Shown here: in pieces, positions 53,412 to 63,900 of the stretch | Position numbering within the stretch: position 1 is the stretch's first letter | How the letters are laid out: each line of letters begins with the position of its first letter | NCBI GenBank assembly: GCA_963970005.1 | Contig: CAXAMN010003947.1 | Span: forward strand, 255,820 to 319,819 | Origin: Durusdinium trenchii | Taxonomy: Eukaryota > Sar > Dinophyceae > Suessiales > Symbiodiniaceae | DNA: 64,000 nt | Direction of reading: 5' to 3' | The notes under the pieces: generated by a model | Told to the model about the DNA's origin: nothing | What the model saw: the letters and a program-made list of their open reading frames with translations, nothing else | The model's database searches: none | Position numbers and translations under genes: made by a program

Positions 53412-56399
53412 CTGGTCGATCTCAGGCTGCTCTTCAAGGTCGTGGATGTAGGTCTGTCTGTCGTCTGCCAAGGTGTCGAGGGGCAGAGGACATTCATCTT
53501 GTGGTTGTGGAACATAAAGTTCATGCCGAGGTTCAACATGTACTCGCACGGCACCTGCGTCGGTGAGCTGCCAGTAGTCGCGGCTTCTGGGAAGCGTCTC
53601 AGGCGCCAACTGTCGAACTTCTTCCATTGTGGCCTCATCAGCGAACTGCTCTTCATGCTCGCCTGGTGGACCTTCAATTGAATCTTTCCACAAACCATCA
53701 CGAAGGTTCTTCTCCGCGTCCTTGAGGAACTTCACATCTTCCGCTGAGGGCGACCAGGTCTCCCAGCCGCTAGCCACTCGCAATTGGCTCACAGCCACCT
53801 TCAAGGTGTGCGCATTCACTTGAATCCAGCAGCTGCGTCGGTCAGGATCATAGGCCAAAAACCTAGCCAAGTTCCAAGAGCCACGCTTGAGTTGGCGAGC
53901 TTCGCCACTCCAGCGCCAGTATGCCACTGTCTGTCCAGGCTGTAGTGAGCTGAGGTCCTGAGTGTGCCGAGTTTTGCGAAGCAATGCTCTCTTCATGGCC
54001 TGGCTTGCACTCGTTTCAGCCAGAATCTTCAAAGCATCTGCTCTCAGGATCTCGGGCTTGTAGGTCCGCTCGATGTCATCGGGCGAGTAAACCAAAACGA
54101 GTTCATCACTCACCACATCGCCCAGAGGCCTTGGAATCTTGCCGAACACGGCCTGAAATGGACTGCGGCCGTAGGTGTAGGTGCAAGCATTGAGGGAGTA
54201 CAAGGCCGCCACAATGAGATGCTGTAGGTGGTCCACAGTGTGGCAGGCATGTTCATCGGTCAAACGCTCCAACAAAGTGCGAAGAAGAGCGTTCCGACGT
54301 TCTATCTTGCCGATCCGGTTGTGCATCTCGGCCGGCACAATCTCGTGCATGATGCCGTGAGTGGCATGCCATCTTGCAACTTCACCTTGAAATGCTCCAT
54401 CCGGATCGCACCTGAACCGATGAGGTAGTCCAAGTGGCCGGTACCAGATCTCAATCAGTGCTTCCAGCATTGTCGCCGGAAGGCGATTGGCCAAAGCTTT
54501 GGCCGCATGGTAGTTCGTGGCTTCACAAACCACGCCAAGCACCGGAATGGTCTCGCCAGTGAGGAGTCGGTGGTAGACGATGTCCGCCTGAAGCACTTCT
54601 CCAAAGAAGCCGGCGTAGACGGTGCTGGTAGACGAAGTAGTTGGTCTCTTGGGCCGGCCTGTTCTGATGCAGCTCCCACACCGCAAAGCATCCAAAGCGG
54701 ACAAAAGCTTGGGTGACAATGAATTCGAAGCTGCCAGTAGCCGTGCCACTTCCTCCTTTGGAGCATGACCCAAATTGCAATGTAATCTTGCCACAGAAGC
54801 CTTCATGGATGAGGTCAAGCCAGGTGGAGGGTTCTCAAACCAAATATCTGTCTTCATGTTTGGTACCAGGGTGCTGGAAGGAAAACCGCACGCCTCCTCC
54901 GCGTCCGGTCCATCTTCCGCAGCTCCTGGGTTTTCAGCCATCTCTGCCTCCTCGGCTGGAGGTTGGTGGTAGAAGAAGGTCTCAATGTCGGTGGCCTTCT
55001 TGAGCTTCTTGTGAACGAGGCGGTCTGGTTGGTTCATAGGATCTCGAAGATCTTGGATCAACTCGCCGGTGTTCTTGTCCTTTGTCACACGCCTGGTCAC
55101 TGTGTGCCAGGCAGGTCCTCCACGCTTAGTGGTCTGCAGTCGAGTGGCTGAAAGGTCGGTTTTGGACCAAACCGATTCTCCAGAGTCAGGCGGCGACTCC
55201 GTTGAAGGCATCTCTTCATCCTCAGGGGCGTTACCAAAGAAGAAAATGCCCAGTCGAACAGGCTGTGCGAACCTCTGCTGTGGATAGTTGACAGCTGCCA
55301 AATCTTCTGCTTCGACAATGATCTTGCCATCTGCCATCTTGAGAGCTGCTCCACGATGAGTGAAGGGAATCTTGAAAGCAGGCCAACGTCGTGCGGCTGG
55401 TGTCACAGCCACTTGAACTTTCTCAAGATGCCATGGGATGAGGTTCATCAGCTCTGTGTAGATGGGGTCGCTCTTGTTCAGGTCGAAGGCGCGGGTGTAG
55501 GTGTTCTCAAAGCGCTTGTCCAAAGTGTCAAGGACGGCGCGCCAACGCTGCTCATCTGCCAGAGGTCGTACAAAGAAAGCATCCTTGGCAACTTGGAAAC
55601 GAGCAGGATTCCTCAGTCGAGCTTCGCGTTGTAGTCCGCGGAGAATTGCATTCACGAGTCCTTGGCAGTATTCTCCGCTGTGGCTTGTGTCCTTGCCCTC
55701 GATGGGTTTGGTGTACATCTTTTGCTCTGGTGTCAACTTTTGACTCAGCTCTGCCAAAATGGTCGGCGAGTCGGAGATCCATCGATGGGCCTTGATCATA
55801 GGGAAGCCATCGGTAGTTTCAGCTCCATATGCACCGGCATCACATACGCTGGCGCTCACATTGTCGAGCTCTGCCAAGGAAAGGATGTCAGGCTCTTGCC
55901 AAAGCCTTGATCTCAACACATTCTCACCCAAGAAAAGCCTCCCCTGAGCATGTTGTTCTTTGCAAAGGCCGACAGTGAAGCGCACCAGTTCTCGCTCTTC
56001 ATCACGAAGGGCTTCCAACTCATGCAAGCGATGCGACCAGTTCATGTTCTCGTTGAACAAGCTCCAAAGGCGACATGGCCACGCCACGTGCAAAAGAAGG
56101 GGCTTGTGGTGCTGCAACACATGCTTTGCCAACTTCCGACCTGCTTCCGATGACAGGTCAATTCCTTCTCGAAGATCGAAGGGCTGGATGGCGTTGAGGC
56201 CAAAATGGAATGCAGTCGATGTCAAACGCGCTGCACCTGAAAAGAGTTCCAACAGGTCGATCTTCGAGTCATACTTTACAATGTTGATATAGGCAGGAAT
56301 TTTGTCATACGTGGCCACCTCATTCTCGTAGAGACGTTGGTGATGCCGAAGGTGTCCGGTGAGCCACGTGTAGCTGCCTTTCTTCATATCAGATCCCAT
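53409..56399 (-). CDS. Copia pol segment 1: C5-methyltransferase-like domain and integrase
   Basis: 996 codons, beginning at an ATG that overlaps the end of gag by 16 nt in the -1 frame. Residues 50-56 LELFSGA match the AdoMet-binding motif I of DNA cytosine-5 methyltransferases, P108-C109 in AWPCRLWS the catalytic PC of motif IV, and E159-N160 in FLGENV motif VI. Integrase follows: H540/H545 and C574/C577 form the HHCC finger, then D606, D665 and E700 the DDE triad (34 residues between the last two). Integrase inserts the cDNA. The methyltransferase might mark element or target DNA, as proposed for related algal elements. It ends at TAG, after which the frame goes on into RT. Confidence 0.87.
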   Translation of the reverse strand: MGSDMKKGSYTWLTGHLRHHQRLYENEVATYDKIPAYINIVKYDSKIDLLELFSGAARLTSTAFHFGLNAIQPFDLREGIDLSSEAGRKLAKHVLQHHKPLLLHVAWPCRLWSLFNENMNWSHRLHELEALRDEERELVRFTVGLCKEQHAQGRLFLGENVLRSRLWQEPDILSLAELDNVSASVCDAGAYGAETTDGFPMIKAHRWISDSPTILAELSQKLTPEQKMYTKPIEGKDTSHSGEYCQGLVNAILRGLQREARLRNPARFQVAKDAFFVRPLADEQRWRAVLDTLDKRFENTYTRAFDLNKSDPIYTELMNLIPWHLEKVQVAVTPAARRWPAFKIPFTHRGAALKMADGKIIVEAEDLAAVNYPQQRFAQPVRLGIFFFGNAPEDEEMPSTESPPDSGESVWSKTDLSATRLQTTKRGGPAWHTVTRRVTKDKNTGELIQDLRDPMNQPDRLVHKKLKKATDIETFFYHQPPAEEAEMAENPGAAEDGPDAEEACGFPSSTLVPNMKTDIWFENPPPGLTSSMKASVARLHCNLGHAPKEEVARLLAASNSLSPKLLSALDALRCGSCIRTGRPKRPTTSSTSTVYAGFFGEVLQADIVYHRLLTGETIPVLGVVCEATNYHAAKALANRLPATMLEALIEIWYRPLGLPHRFRCDPDGAFQGEVARWHATHGIMHEIVPAEMHNRIGKIERRNALLRTLLERLTDEHACHTVDHLQHLIVAALYSLNACTYTYGRSPFQAVFGKIPRPLGDVVSDELVLVYSPDDIERTYKPEILRADALKILAETSASQAMKRALLRKTRHTQDLSSLQPGQTVAYWRWSGEARQLKRGSWNLARFLAYDPDRRSCWIQVNAHTLKVAVSQLRVASGWETWSPSAEDVKFLKDAEKNLRDGLWKDSIEGPPGEHEEQFADEATMEEVRQLAPETLPRSRDYWQLTDAGAVRVHVEPRHELYVPQPQDECPLPLDTLADDRQTYIHDLEEQPEIDQ

Positions 56400-59300
56400 G
56401 CGTACTCGTCCACTGAGTCCTCCTCTACTAACTGCTCCTTCTCGGGTGTCTGGAATAGCTCGGAGTCCTCCTCCTCTTGGGGCATGAACTGCGACGTCGA
56501 CTGGCCATCTTGCTGATGTTGAAGTACTGGGTCTTGGATTTGGCCCGAGGTGCCATCAAAGGAGGTCCCAGTGGTACCATACTTGAGGACGCCGATGTGC
56601 TCGTCAGTGGAATCGGTGGCTTGTCCGCCACTGCTCGTGCCTCTGCTGTTGAAGATGGCATCATAACCACCGATGAGTTCTCCGAAGAGGGCAATGGCAG
56701 CGACAAGGGTTTTCCGAAAGGTGCTTCGTCCCATGCCTGCTTTTTCTCGTTCCATGTCCACTTCATGCCGCAGTCCCGACACTTTGCATACCGGCCGTGC
56801 TTGTTGCCGCTTCGTTGAATCATCTGTGCCGGATGCTTGCAGGGCTGCATGGCAATGTCTTGCAGGCTCTGGAACGTGTCCACATTCATAGGATCCTGGT
56901 GCGCAATCCATCCCCTTGGACGGATACCCAAGTTCGTGCAGCGCAGCATGAACCTCACCAGGGTGATCTCGAAGTCGATGAATGCCAGGGCTAGCCGCCG
57001 CCATGCTTGCAACCAAGGAGGAGGAGCTTGCCGAGGCATTGGAGGTTGAGGCCTGAAGGTCAAAATCCTTGATGGCCGCAGATTGCTGCGAACAAAGGAT
57101 CAACTCAGAATCTGGATCTTGCCAAACGTCCTCTTGACTCAACTGCTTCCAAACATGTGAGGTGTGAACTTGTGCAGGAAACAAATCAATGCGCACTGCC
57201 AAATGACCATCAACCTGAACGATCGGAATCGTACACCCAAGCGCCTGGCATACGAGCTGCTGGCTTGGAAGATCGATGATCGCCTCAAGCCGGTGTGTGA
57301 GCAGGTTGTTACTAGCCAGCAAGGGGATCTTGTTGTTGTCATTGGTGCGCAGGACGCTGGTACCAACCAAACAAAGACCCTCAGGTGTGTGGTTCAACCC
57401 GGCGGGGATATAGGCATGCTTGAAGCTGTATTGTGGCTCACCATGACCGAATTGGAAAGCTTCTGACTCGTCTTGTTCCTTCAGCTTCAACCGGTGCTTG
57501 CTGAGGGTTTTGGTGTGCAGTTCGAGCCATGATGAGGAGCAGCAAGTACGCTGACATGCAGTATCTAAAACCATATACCCATTGTAACTGGCGAGGTTGG
57601 ACATCAAAACCTGGGGAACGTTGGTTGAAGGTGCCCTGCATGGAGACGAGGATGCTGTGACAAAAGTGAAGTATGTCCCGAAAAGCTCTTGTTGATGAGA
57701 TTCTTCATGAGGCTCCAAACAGGTTTCTTCTTTTGTCACACCATCCGCAAACTTCACCGCATACACCTTTTTGCTGTTGGCGCTCTTCGTGGCGTCTTTC
57801 GACTTGGTCTTGGCTTTGCCAGAACCTTTGGGAGGTGCGGCTGATGAAGCCTTCTGTGCATTGGGCGGTGGTGCTCCTTGACATTCTGGATCGCCTTTCC
57901 AGTGCCCAGGCTCACCGCATACGGCGCAGTGACTGGTTCTCTTCCGATCCTGGATGGATCGTTTGCCGGTGTACTTCCGGCCAAGGGTGAGGCCCTGAAG
58001 TCGACGGGCCGTCACTGTGAGGCATTGGATCACCTCTTGTAGGCCGTCCTCATCTTCTTCGCCTTGTTCAGGGTCTTCCAAGGCTTCTTCCTCGTCATTG
58101 AACTCTTGTGCATCTTCGTCGGCAGCTTCTTCACCATCGAATGGCTCTGCATCTGAGGGCTCGGCTGCCTCTTCGTCGTCCTCTGGGATGCTCTTGACAT
58201 ACTCAGTGACATAGGTCTGACGAGGTCTATTCTTGCCTTTGTGGCTGCCTTTTCCTTTTCCCTTGGGATGTGTTGTACGATCATCACCACCTCGATCGCG
58301 ATCTCGCCCAAAGTCGAACTCTCGGCTGAACACGACAGGTGGTGTCGGCCTGTGGTCGGGGAACTGGATGATTGCAGCTTCTCTCACCTTGCGCACATCA
58401 AGGTCATTGCCAGCGGCGGTCAACAGAAGTCGCTGCTGGTCCAAGGAAATTCGCATTCTATCCATGAGGCGGCTGCCTCTGCTTTCCACATCGTACATGG
58501 ACTCGATGTTGATCTGGACAGATCTCAGGTTCCGCTCGGTGCGAGCATACCGATTGCAGAAGCTCCTGATCGTCTCGCCAGAGAAACGGTTCAGCTGTTC
58601 GAACTCCGACAAATAACGACGCTTCAAATAGATTGCACGAGTCATCAACGGGGTGCGCAGAGAGTCCAAGATGAAGTCGATGCCGTCCTTGTGGTTGATC
58701 AAGGACAAATCTGCATGCTCCAGTTCTTCTTCCGCCTCCCCTCGGAGGCTCACATACAGGGCCATGGCAGCTTCGTTGGCAGGTAGGTACGATTTGATCT
58801 GTACCTGCCATACGCGGACCTTGCGCTCCCATTTGGTGAACGCTCGAAGATCTTCACGGCTGTAGGACCAGGAAGGAGGGCTCGGAGGTGTGCCTCCACG
58901 ATACTTCACTCCCGGCTCCGGCCCTTTGCGGGAGTTCCAATGCGAGCTGCTGCTTGAAGAAGGTCCTCCTCCACCATCGCCACCATCAGGTGGCAGGTCA
59001 GGGCCTGCGAAGGGCCTATGGCCAGCACTGCCTGCTCCAGATCCAACTCCTTTGCCACTTCGTGGTACGAGGGGACCAGGTGATACTTGAACACTGTGTG
59101 ATACTTGAGGAGCAGGAGATACTTGGAGGCCTTGAGCTCTGGTGGAACCAACAGGTAGGTGAGGACCAGGGCGTACTGGAGGATCAGGTGGTTGTTTATC
59201 ACCCCTTCGTTCTGCACGGCGTTGTCGCCGACTCTTCTTCTGTGGCACAGGCTCCAAGGTTTCTGGATCGACCTCAGGGTCGTTTGTCATCAGGCTCTCG

Positions 59301-59689
59301 GAACCTGCTTCGTGTGCCTCGGACCAATCGTCGGGAGGTCCGAAGTCCCATGCATGACGATCGGAATCGTCTCGAGCTGGGGTCCACGAAGGCGTACTCG
59401 GTGAGGACAGCGTCCTTGGTGGAGTCGATGAAGGTGGAGGCTCAGGCGGGTCAGGATGAAAGGTCCAGCTGTACGAACTAGATGAAACACTTTCATACTC
59501 AAAGCTTCCACACTGCACGCAACGCCAGCTATCAAGGGCTGCAGAGTAAACAAACCTATCATGGTAGCATCTGGTGCACTGCCAGCGAGGTCCTGGATCG
59601 TCTAGGCTCTGTGAGGGAGGTGTCCAGGGCTCTGAGGATTGTGCAGGAGTGTGATCGAGATCGAAACCTGAAGCAGCGTCCTCGGCCAT
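56384..59689 (-). CDS. Copia gag and protease polyprotein
   Basis: 1,101 codons from ATG at 59689, 46 nt inside the 5' LTR edge. Residues 38-60 hold a zinc ribbon CX2C-X15-CX2C, unusual in gag. Residues about 70-270 are Pro/Ser/Gly-rich and disordered. About 280-460 is the helical capsid-like core (KWERKVRVWQVQIKSYLP, then SFCNRYARTERNL). 588-603 is a zinc knuckle variant CX2CX4HX6C. 709-711 (VLDTACQRTC) is an aspartic protease active site with DTA in place of DTG. Gag packages element RNA and the protease cuts the polyprotein. The stop is TGA, and pol follows in the -1 frame, so pol needs a -1 shift or reinitiation at the overlapping ATG. Confidence 0.9.
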   Translation of the reverse strand: MAEDAASGFDLDHTPAQSSEPWTPPSQSLDDPGPRWQCTRCYHDRFVYSAALDSWRCVQCGSFEYESVSSSSYSWTFHPDPPEPPPSSTPPRTLSSPSTPSWTPARDDSDRHAWDFGPPDDWSEAHEAGSESLMTNDPEVDPETLEPVPQKKSRRQRRAERRGDKQPPDPPVRPGPHLPVGSTRAQGLQVSPAPQVSHSVQVSPGPLVPRSGKGVGSGAGSAGHRPFAGPDLPPDGGDGGGGPSSSSSSHWNSRKGPEPGVKYRGGTPPSPPSWSYSREDLRAFTKWERKVRVWQVQIKSYLPANEAAMALYVSLRGEAEEELEHADLSLINHKDGIDFILDSLRTPLMTRAIYLKRRYLSEFEQLNRFSGETIRSFCNRYARTERNLRSVQINIESMYDVESRGSRLMDRMRISLDQQRLLLTAAGNDLDVRKVREAAIIQFPDHRPTPPVVFSREFDFGRDRDRGGDDRTTHPKGKGKGSHKGKNRPRQTYVTEYVKSIPEDDEEAAEPSDAEPFDGEEAADEDAQEFNDEEEALEDPEQGEEDEDGLQEVIQCLTVTARRLQGLTLGRKYTGKRSIQDRKRTSHCAVCGEPGHWKGDPECQGAPPPNAQKASSAAPPKGSGKAKTKSKDATKSANSKKVYAVKFADGVTKEETCLEPHEESHQQELFGTYFTFVTASSSPCRAPSTNVPQVLMSNLASYNGYMVLDTACQRTCCSSSWLELHTKTLSKHRLKLKEQDESEAFQFGHGEPQYSFKHAYIPAGLNHTPEGLCLVGTSVLRTNDNNKIPLLASNNLLTHRLEAIIDLPSQQLVCQALGCTIPIVQVDGHLAVRIDLFPAQVHTSHVWKQLSQEDVWQDPDSELILCSQQSAAIKDFDLQASTSNASASSSSLVASMAAASPGIHRLRDHPGEVHAALHELGYPSKGMDCAPGSYECGHVPEPARHCHAALQASGTDDSTKRQQARPVCKVSGLRHEVDMEREKAGMGRSTFRKTLVAAIALFGELIGGYDAIFNSRGTSSGGQATDSTDEHIGVLKYGTTGTSFDGTSGQIQDPVLQHQQDGQSTSQFMPQEEEDSELFQTPEKEQLVEEDSVDEYAWDLI

Positions 59690-59707
59690 CTGTCACCTTT
59701 CTCTCAC

Positions 59708-59734
59708 GGAGCCCCCGTAGGGGCTCCGCTACCA
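59708..59734 (-). other. Primer binding site with overlapping hairpin
   Basis: On the minus strand, one base after the 5' LTR, TGGTAGCGGAGCCCC (59734-59720) is complementary to a tRNA 3' end GGGGCTCCGCTACCA. The implied acceptor strand CUCCGCU-A-CCA pairs with AGCGGAG, an A1-U72 stem end characteristic of eukaryotic initiator methionine tRNA, the usual copia primer. The element continues TACGGGGGCTCC, so GGAGCCCC and GGGGCTCC form a perfect 8-bp stem with a four-base loop that covers the inner half of the site. Confidence 0.75.
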
Positions 59735-59938
59735 ACACGACAAAGTTCGTGCGGTAGCAACTTCTCGATTTGTGCGGTCGGCTCGATCGACCTAAAACAC
59801 AGCCATGCCCATCGCGCGCGCTTTTCTGAGGGCGAAACAAAGCGTAAGGCTCAGTGGCCAACTTGGGAGTAAGGGGCCACAGAATGGAGAAGCTGGTGCG
59901 AGGGGGTCCGTCACGTGTCATGAAGCTCGTGAATTTCA
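59735..59938 (-). repeat. 5' LTR (right copy)
   Basis: 204 bp, matching the left copy except at the terminal base next to the primer binding site (59735 A against 50645 T, plus-strand reading). Minus-strand start TGAAATTC; the promoter for the element RNA should be here. Confidence 0.92.
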
Positions 59939-59943
59939 CTTGC
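59939..59943. repeat. Target site duplication, right copy
   Basis: CTTGC, identical to 50640-50644. Confidence 0.75.
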
Positions 59944-60008
59944 ATCGTAGTATCCAAAACTTGTAGAGAGGGGTCCAGCATCCGCACGACCCAACCGAAG
60001 AGTGAAGA

Positions 60009-60079
60009 GTGCAAGCAAACCAAGCAAGCAAGCCAGCCAGCCAGCAACCAAGCAAACCAGCAACCAAGCAACCAAGCCA
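60009..60079. repeat. CAAGC/CAACC simple repeat
   Basis: A purine-alternating run built from CAAGCAAG, CCAGCCAG and CAACCAAG words, 66 bp outside the right LTR. Confidence 0.8.
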
Positions 60080-60591
60080 TGAATCAACAAACCATGGTGA
60101 GTTGAATGATGTTGAATGTCCAAATCGCAGCTGGGTCCTGATCGTCCGGTTGCCGGCCACATTGATCTGCGGCGCCTGAGGCGATCGAATCCCCCCCCAC
60201 GACGGCCGTGGAGCCACTGGAGCCATGTGGAGCCATCAGGATGGTCCAGGTGTCAGACTCCGAAGAGGAAGAGCTTTTGTGAGAACAAACGTCTTGAACG
60301 ACTTGGTGGACAAACGTCGAGAAGAGAACCTGAAAGCTCGATTTGAGCATCGTGCAAGATCCTGAAAGCTCCTAAAACCACCCTAGAATCGCCAGAATCC
60401 GTCTAGGAGTCTAGGCAAAGCTTGACTCAAAACCCCCAAAGCACTGAGGATGCATGACTATGTATGACAGCACAGTGGCCCATCAAGCTTATCTACAATA
60501 CTCAAACAACTTCCGAACCCCCCTTCCTCCCCTTCCTCCCAACCCACTGACCCACTGCTGCGACCGCGCAAAAGACCAACGCCTTCTCCAC

Positions 60592-60702
60592 CTTCAACGC
60601 GCTGAAGCCGCCGCCGGCCAAAGCCCGCCGCTCGGCCAAAGACTTCCCCGCCATCGCCCGCGCGCGGTTGGCCTGGGGCGGCCCGGCGTTGGGCCAAAGC
60701 AC
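60592..60702 (-). CDS. Candidate 111-nt exon, unknown product
   Basis: Minus strand, CTCAAG|G acceptor and GTGGAG donor, exactly 37 codons beginning VLWPNAGPPQANRARAMAGK and ending GGGFSALK. High GC at third positions and phase-neutral length favour a real exon. It may belong to a gene upstream of the retrotransposon insertion. A further candidate (VLFSTFVHQVVQDVCSHKSS) lies near 60330-60270. Confidence 0.4.
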
Positions 60703-60951
60703 CTTGAGATGACACACCAGACCTCTTGGAAGACCAGGTGTTTGGCAAGGATATGGAATAGAATGAAATCCTATCTCTAGATCATCGGATTTCAGGTGCC
60801 TCGAAGTGAGTCTTCTTCACAAGCACCCCCAGCCAGTCCGATTGACATGGACTCAAAACACCTTCCATGTACACGTAGGACCTTGAACAGACCTGCTTGG
60901 GCGGTGTTTGCATTTGGAAGATCAGCTAGGCACTGCGGTTTCAACTCAAGA

Positions 60952-60977
60952 ACTCTCTCTCTCTCTCTCCTCTCTCT
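60952..60977. repeat. CT microsatellite
   Basis: (TC)n run with one extra C. Confidence 0.85.
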
Positions 60978-60999
60978 GTGTTCACCAAACATCTAAGGT

Positions 61000-63900
61000 G
61001 CAAAATGACAGAAAGCAATAGCAAAGGCTTGGAGGACTCGCCGGAACTCCTTTGCTCCCCCGTTGAAAGAAGTATGGATGTTGCATGATATCGCCAGCTC
61101 CTTCTCTCCCTCCAAACCCCTCCCGCAACCCCTGCCTAACGCGCGGGCGGTGAGCCGTGTACTACGGCTCCAGCGAAGAAGGAAGGGCCAGCCAAGGCAG
61201 GTGAGACTGTCTGTGTCTGCTTGGCTCAGGATTTATGACATGATCACAGGCAGGTCCATGCAGGTCAGTGGAGGGTAACTCGGCGATGGTGCGATGATGA
61301 AACTGGATGAATTCATCGGTGGTGAGCTTTTGTGGCAGTGGATCTAGAGCGAGAAGCCATGCGCTTGATCCCAGTGAGCGTGCAGACGGCTTGAGAACCT
61401 GTTATTTGAAGAAGATCAGCGGGATTCGATGTCCGGACCATCGAACAGAGTTTAAAGGATTTTGCAGTTCAAGGATGGCGAGCTATCAGCTCCCTGCGAA
61501 GGCTCATGTTAACTGGACACCAAGACAACGGAAAAATCACCCTGGACCCCATCTGAATGCCAGCATTTTGTTCGTGCTGGCGACACAATTAAGCCATCAG
61601 CATTCCAAGCCGGCGTCTTTGGCCGCTGCAGTTGCTGGGCATTGACTGACCAGCCCAAACCAACACGGCCCACTTCACGCTGTAAGACGAGGCCATCTTA
61701 GAAGAAGGTGATGTTCCCACAAACACAAGGAGGGCGAAGTTGGTTTGGGGAACCTACACTGTTTGGTCTGGGACTCTTTGAATCGCCAAATGGACCACGA
61801 AACCAATGGCGTCTTTTCTAGTCTTTCGACCAAGTGCGTCAGAAGACGCAAACTGCAAGCTGTAACTCTAGAGTGGAACATGCTCAAAAAACCACTGTGT
61901 GTCTGCAGCAAGTCTGTGTTGCGGGGTTGATATCGAGAGAAAGCTTAAAGAACCATCTCAAACTCATTGAGCTCGCCGCCCAATCTGCAAATCCACGCAG
62001 GCCTCCTGTCGGCCGCCTCCAGGCTCATGCCGGCCTGGGAGTCAAAATCAGATGGTGTCATATCTGACCCACCTCCAGAGAGAACATGTTGTTGTGACCA
62101 GGACTAAAGTGGCACAGAGTGGGAAATGATGTGCTCTAGACTCTAGACTTACAGGCGTCTGTGGCTGTGGATATCCAGGTGCCTCGGGTTAAGCTGGAAA
62201 GATCTTGGAAGGCCAAATGTGAACTCTGAGTCCCTCATCTGCAGGCTGCAGGCGCAGAGGCATCTGCTTTTCCACTGTTTCTGCCGGCGCAGGTGGCCCT
62301 TGAAAACAGGACCAACCTGTCGTGCTCCCGGTGGGTGAGGTCGCCCCTACCAAAGAGCATCAAGAAAAGGCAGACCGCAGCACCGATGAAAGCTCATGCT
62401 GCCTCAAGTTTGTCCTGCGCATCACAGCCAAGCTTGAGCGAGGGGATGTGTCCGCGATCCTAGGGACCCACCAGTCAGACCCCAAGAGAAGGATTCAAAA
62501 AGATTCACCAATTGGTTGGGGTCCTTGACACAGTGGTTTTGAATCTTGGAAGTGTTTCTTCCAGAAAAAGTATGTTCAAGCACCAAATGGAACCTCAACG
62601 CAAATTGAAAGCTACGCAATTCAAACAGGCAAAAATTCAGCAGACCAATCTTCGAAGAAATGGATCTAGCTCAGGACCTGAAATGCAGTGTGGGTACCTT
62701 TGAAACGGATCCAAACTCGAAGGAAACTTGTGTTGAATAAGCCACTGGCGCGGATTCTCTCGGTCCCATTATCACAATTCTCAATATGTTGGACCCCCGC
62801 CCCATCCTGGGTCTTGGTCTCAAAATCGCTGCGCGCGTGTCGATTGTGAAGCTGTTGTGATTTCTCGCCGAAGGGGCGGTTCACCATGACGCCGCGCTTC
62901 CTCGTGCAATGTGAAGTTGTGTTTTTGGCAAAAAAATGTTGTGTCGACACCCCCATGCAGGAGAACTGTTCGGCCACCTGGGCGAACTTTCGAAACATGG
63001 TGAATGGTAGAAAAGCCCGATTGTAAAGAATTATCTTAAGAATCATAAGTGTGTTGCATTCGTCTCATTTTTCTGAATGAAAACTGAGGGGTTTTATCTC
63101 CAACATGCAGACACAATATGAAGATTAAAGGGCCATATGAAGAAGAGAAAAAAGGACCATATGCTCATTCTACGAAAATATGCGGAAACAGTTGAACTTC
63201 AATCCCCGCATTTCAGGTAGAGGCTACGAACCCAACAAAACAAAATTGAAAAATACAGCCTTGAAATACACCTAACTGGCCCTGGTTCCCAAACGGCATA
63301 CTCAGATGAGGGCCACAATGCAAATAGCACCAACCAAGGTAATTGAATTTTGAATCACGTTGTCCTTCTATATTTTTTCTAGCATTTTCGCGAGTTTGCT
63401 ATCTTTGTGAGTTGTGGCAAAACAAAAGCAAGGGCTGCATTTTTGAAAAGACACAAGTCAAAAATGTATTCTTAAAAATACCACTGGGGAAATTGATGTT
63501 CCCGTCGTACTTCTATGTACTTTTCATACTTTAGTCGTAATTTTATCACCCTTAGGCTGGACCATGGAACTGGGGAACCAAAGTTAAACGTCACACGCTA
63601 CAATGACAAGTAGCTTGCTAACAAGCCCGTACCAGGAAATGCGACGGCGGTTAAAATCTGAGACCTGTCTTGAATCAACCACAGCCAGAAGGTGTGAAGC
63701 CCGTCGGCGTGGCACGTCCATCGTTGATGGACCGGCCTTGGAAAGGGGAATGGTCAGACCGGTGAAGAGGATCTATTGGAAAGGGACTGCAAATCGGTCC
63801 ATATAAATTGGTTTGTTCGCGTGCGCCTCGCCACGGCATCGGAATCGTTCCATGGGCTGGGGCTCGCTTTGATCTTCACGCGCAACCAGAGCCATTCGCA

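Larger units (their letters stand above)
50645..59938 (-). mobile_element. Ty1/copia LTR retrotransposon with methyltransferase-like domain
   Basis: A 9,294-bp element on the minus strand with 204-bp LTRs that differ only at one terminal base, a 5-bp target duplication (CTTGC), a primer binding site next to the 5' LTR, and gag, protease, methyltransferase-like, integrase, RT and RNase H domains in copia order. The coding region is split into four open frames: a gag-pol overlap, one in-frame TAG and one frame break. Near-identical LTRs mean a recent insertion. Copia elements with captured cytosine methyltransferases are known from Symbiodinium, which supports both host and class. Confidence 0.93.

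Noticed and set aside
61270-61322. Possible EF-hand exon (GDGAMMKLDEFIG) before a GTGAGC donor
   Set aside because: An in-frame TAA lies just upstream with no AG acceptor between, and position 12 of the loop is displaced, so it is not a supported EF hand.
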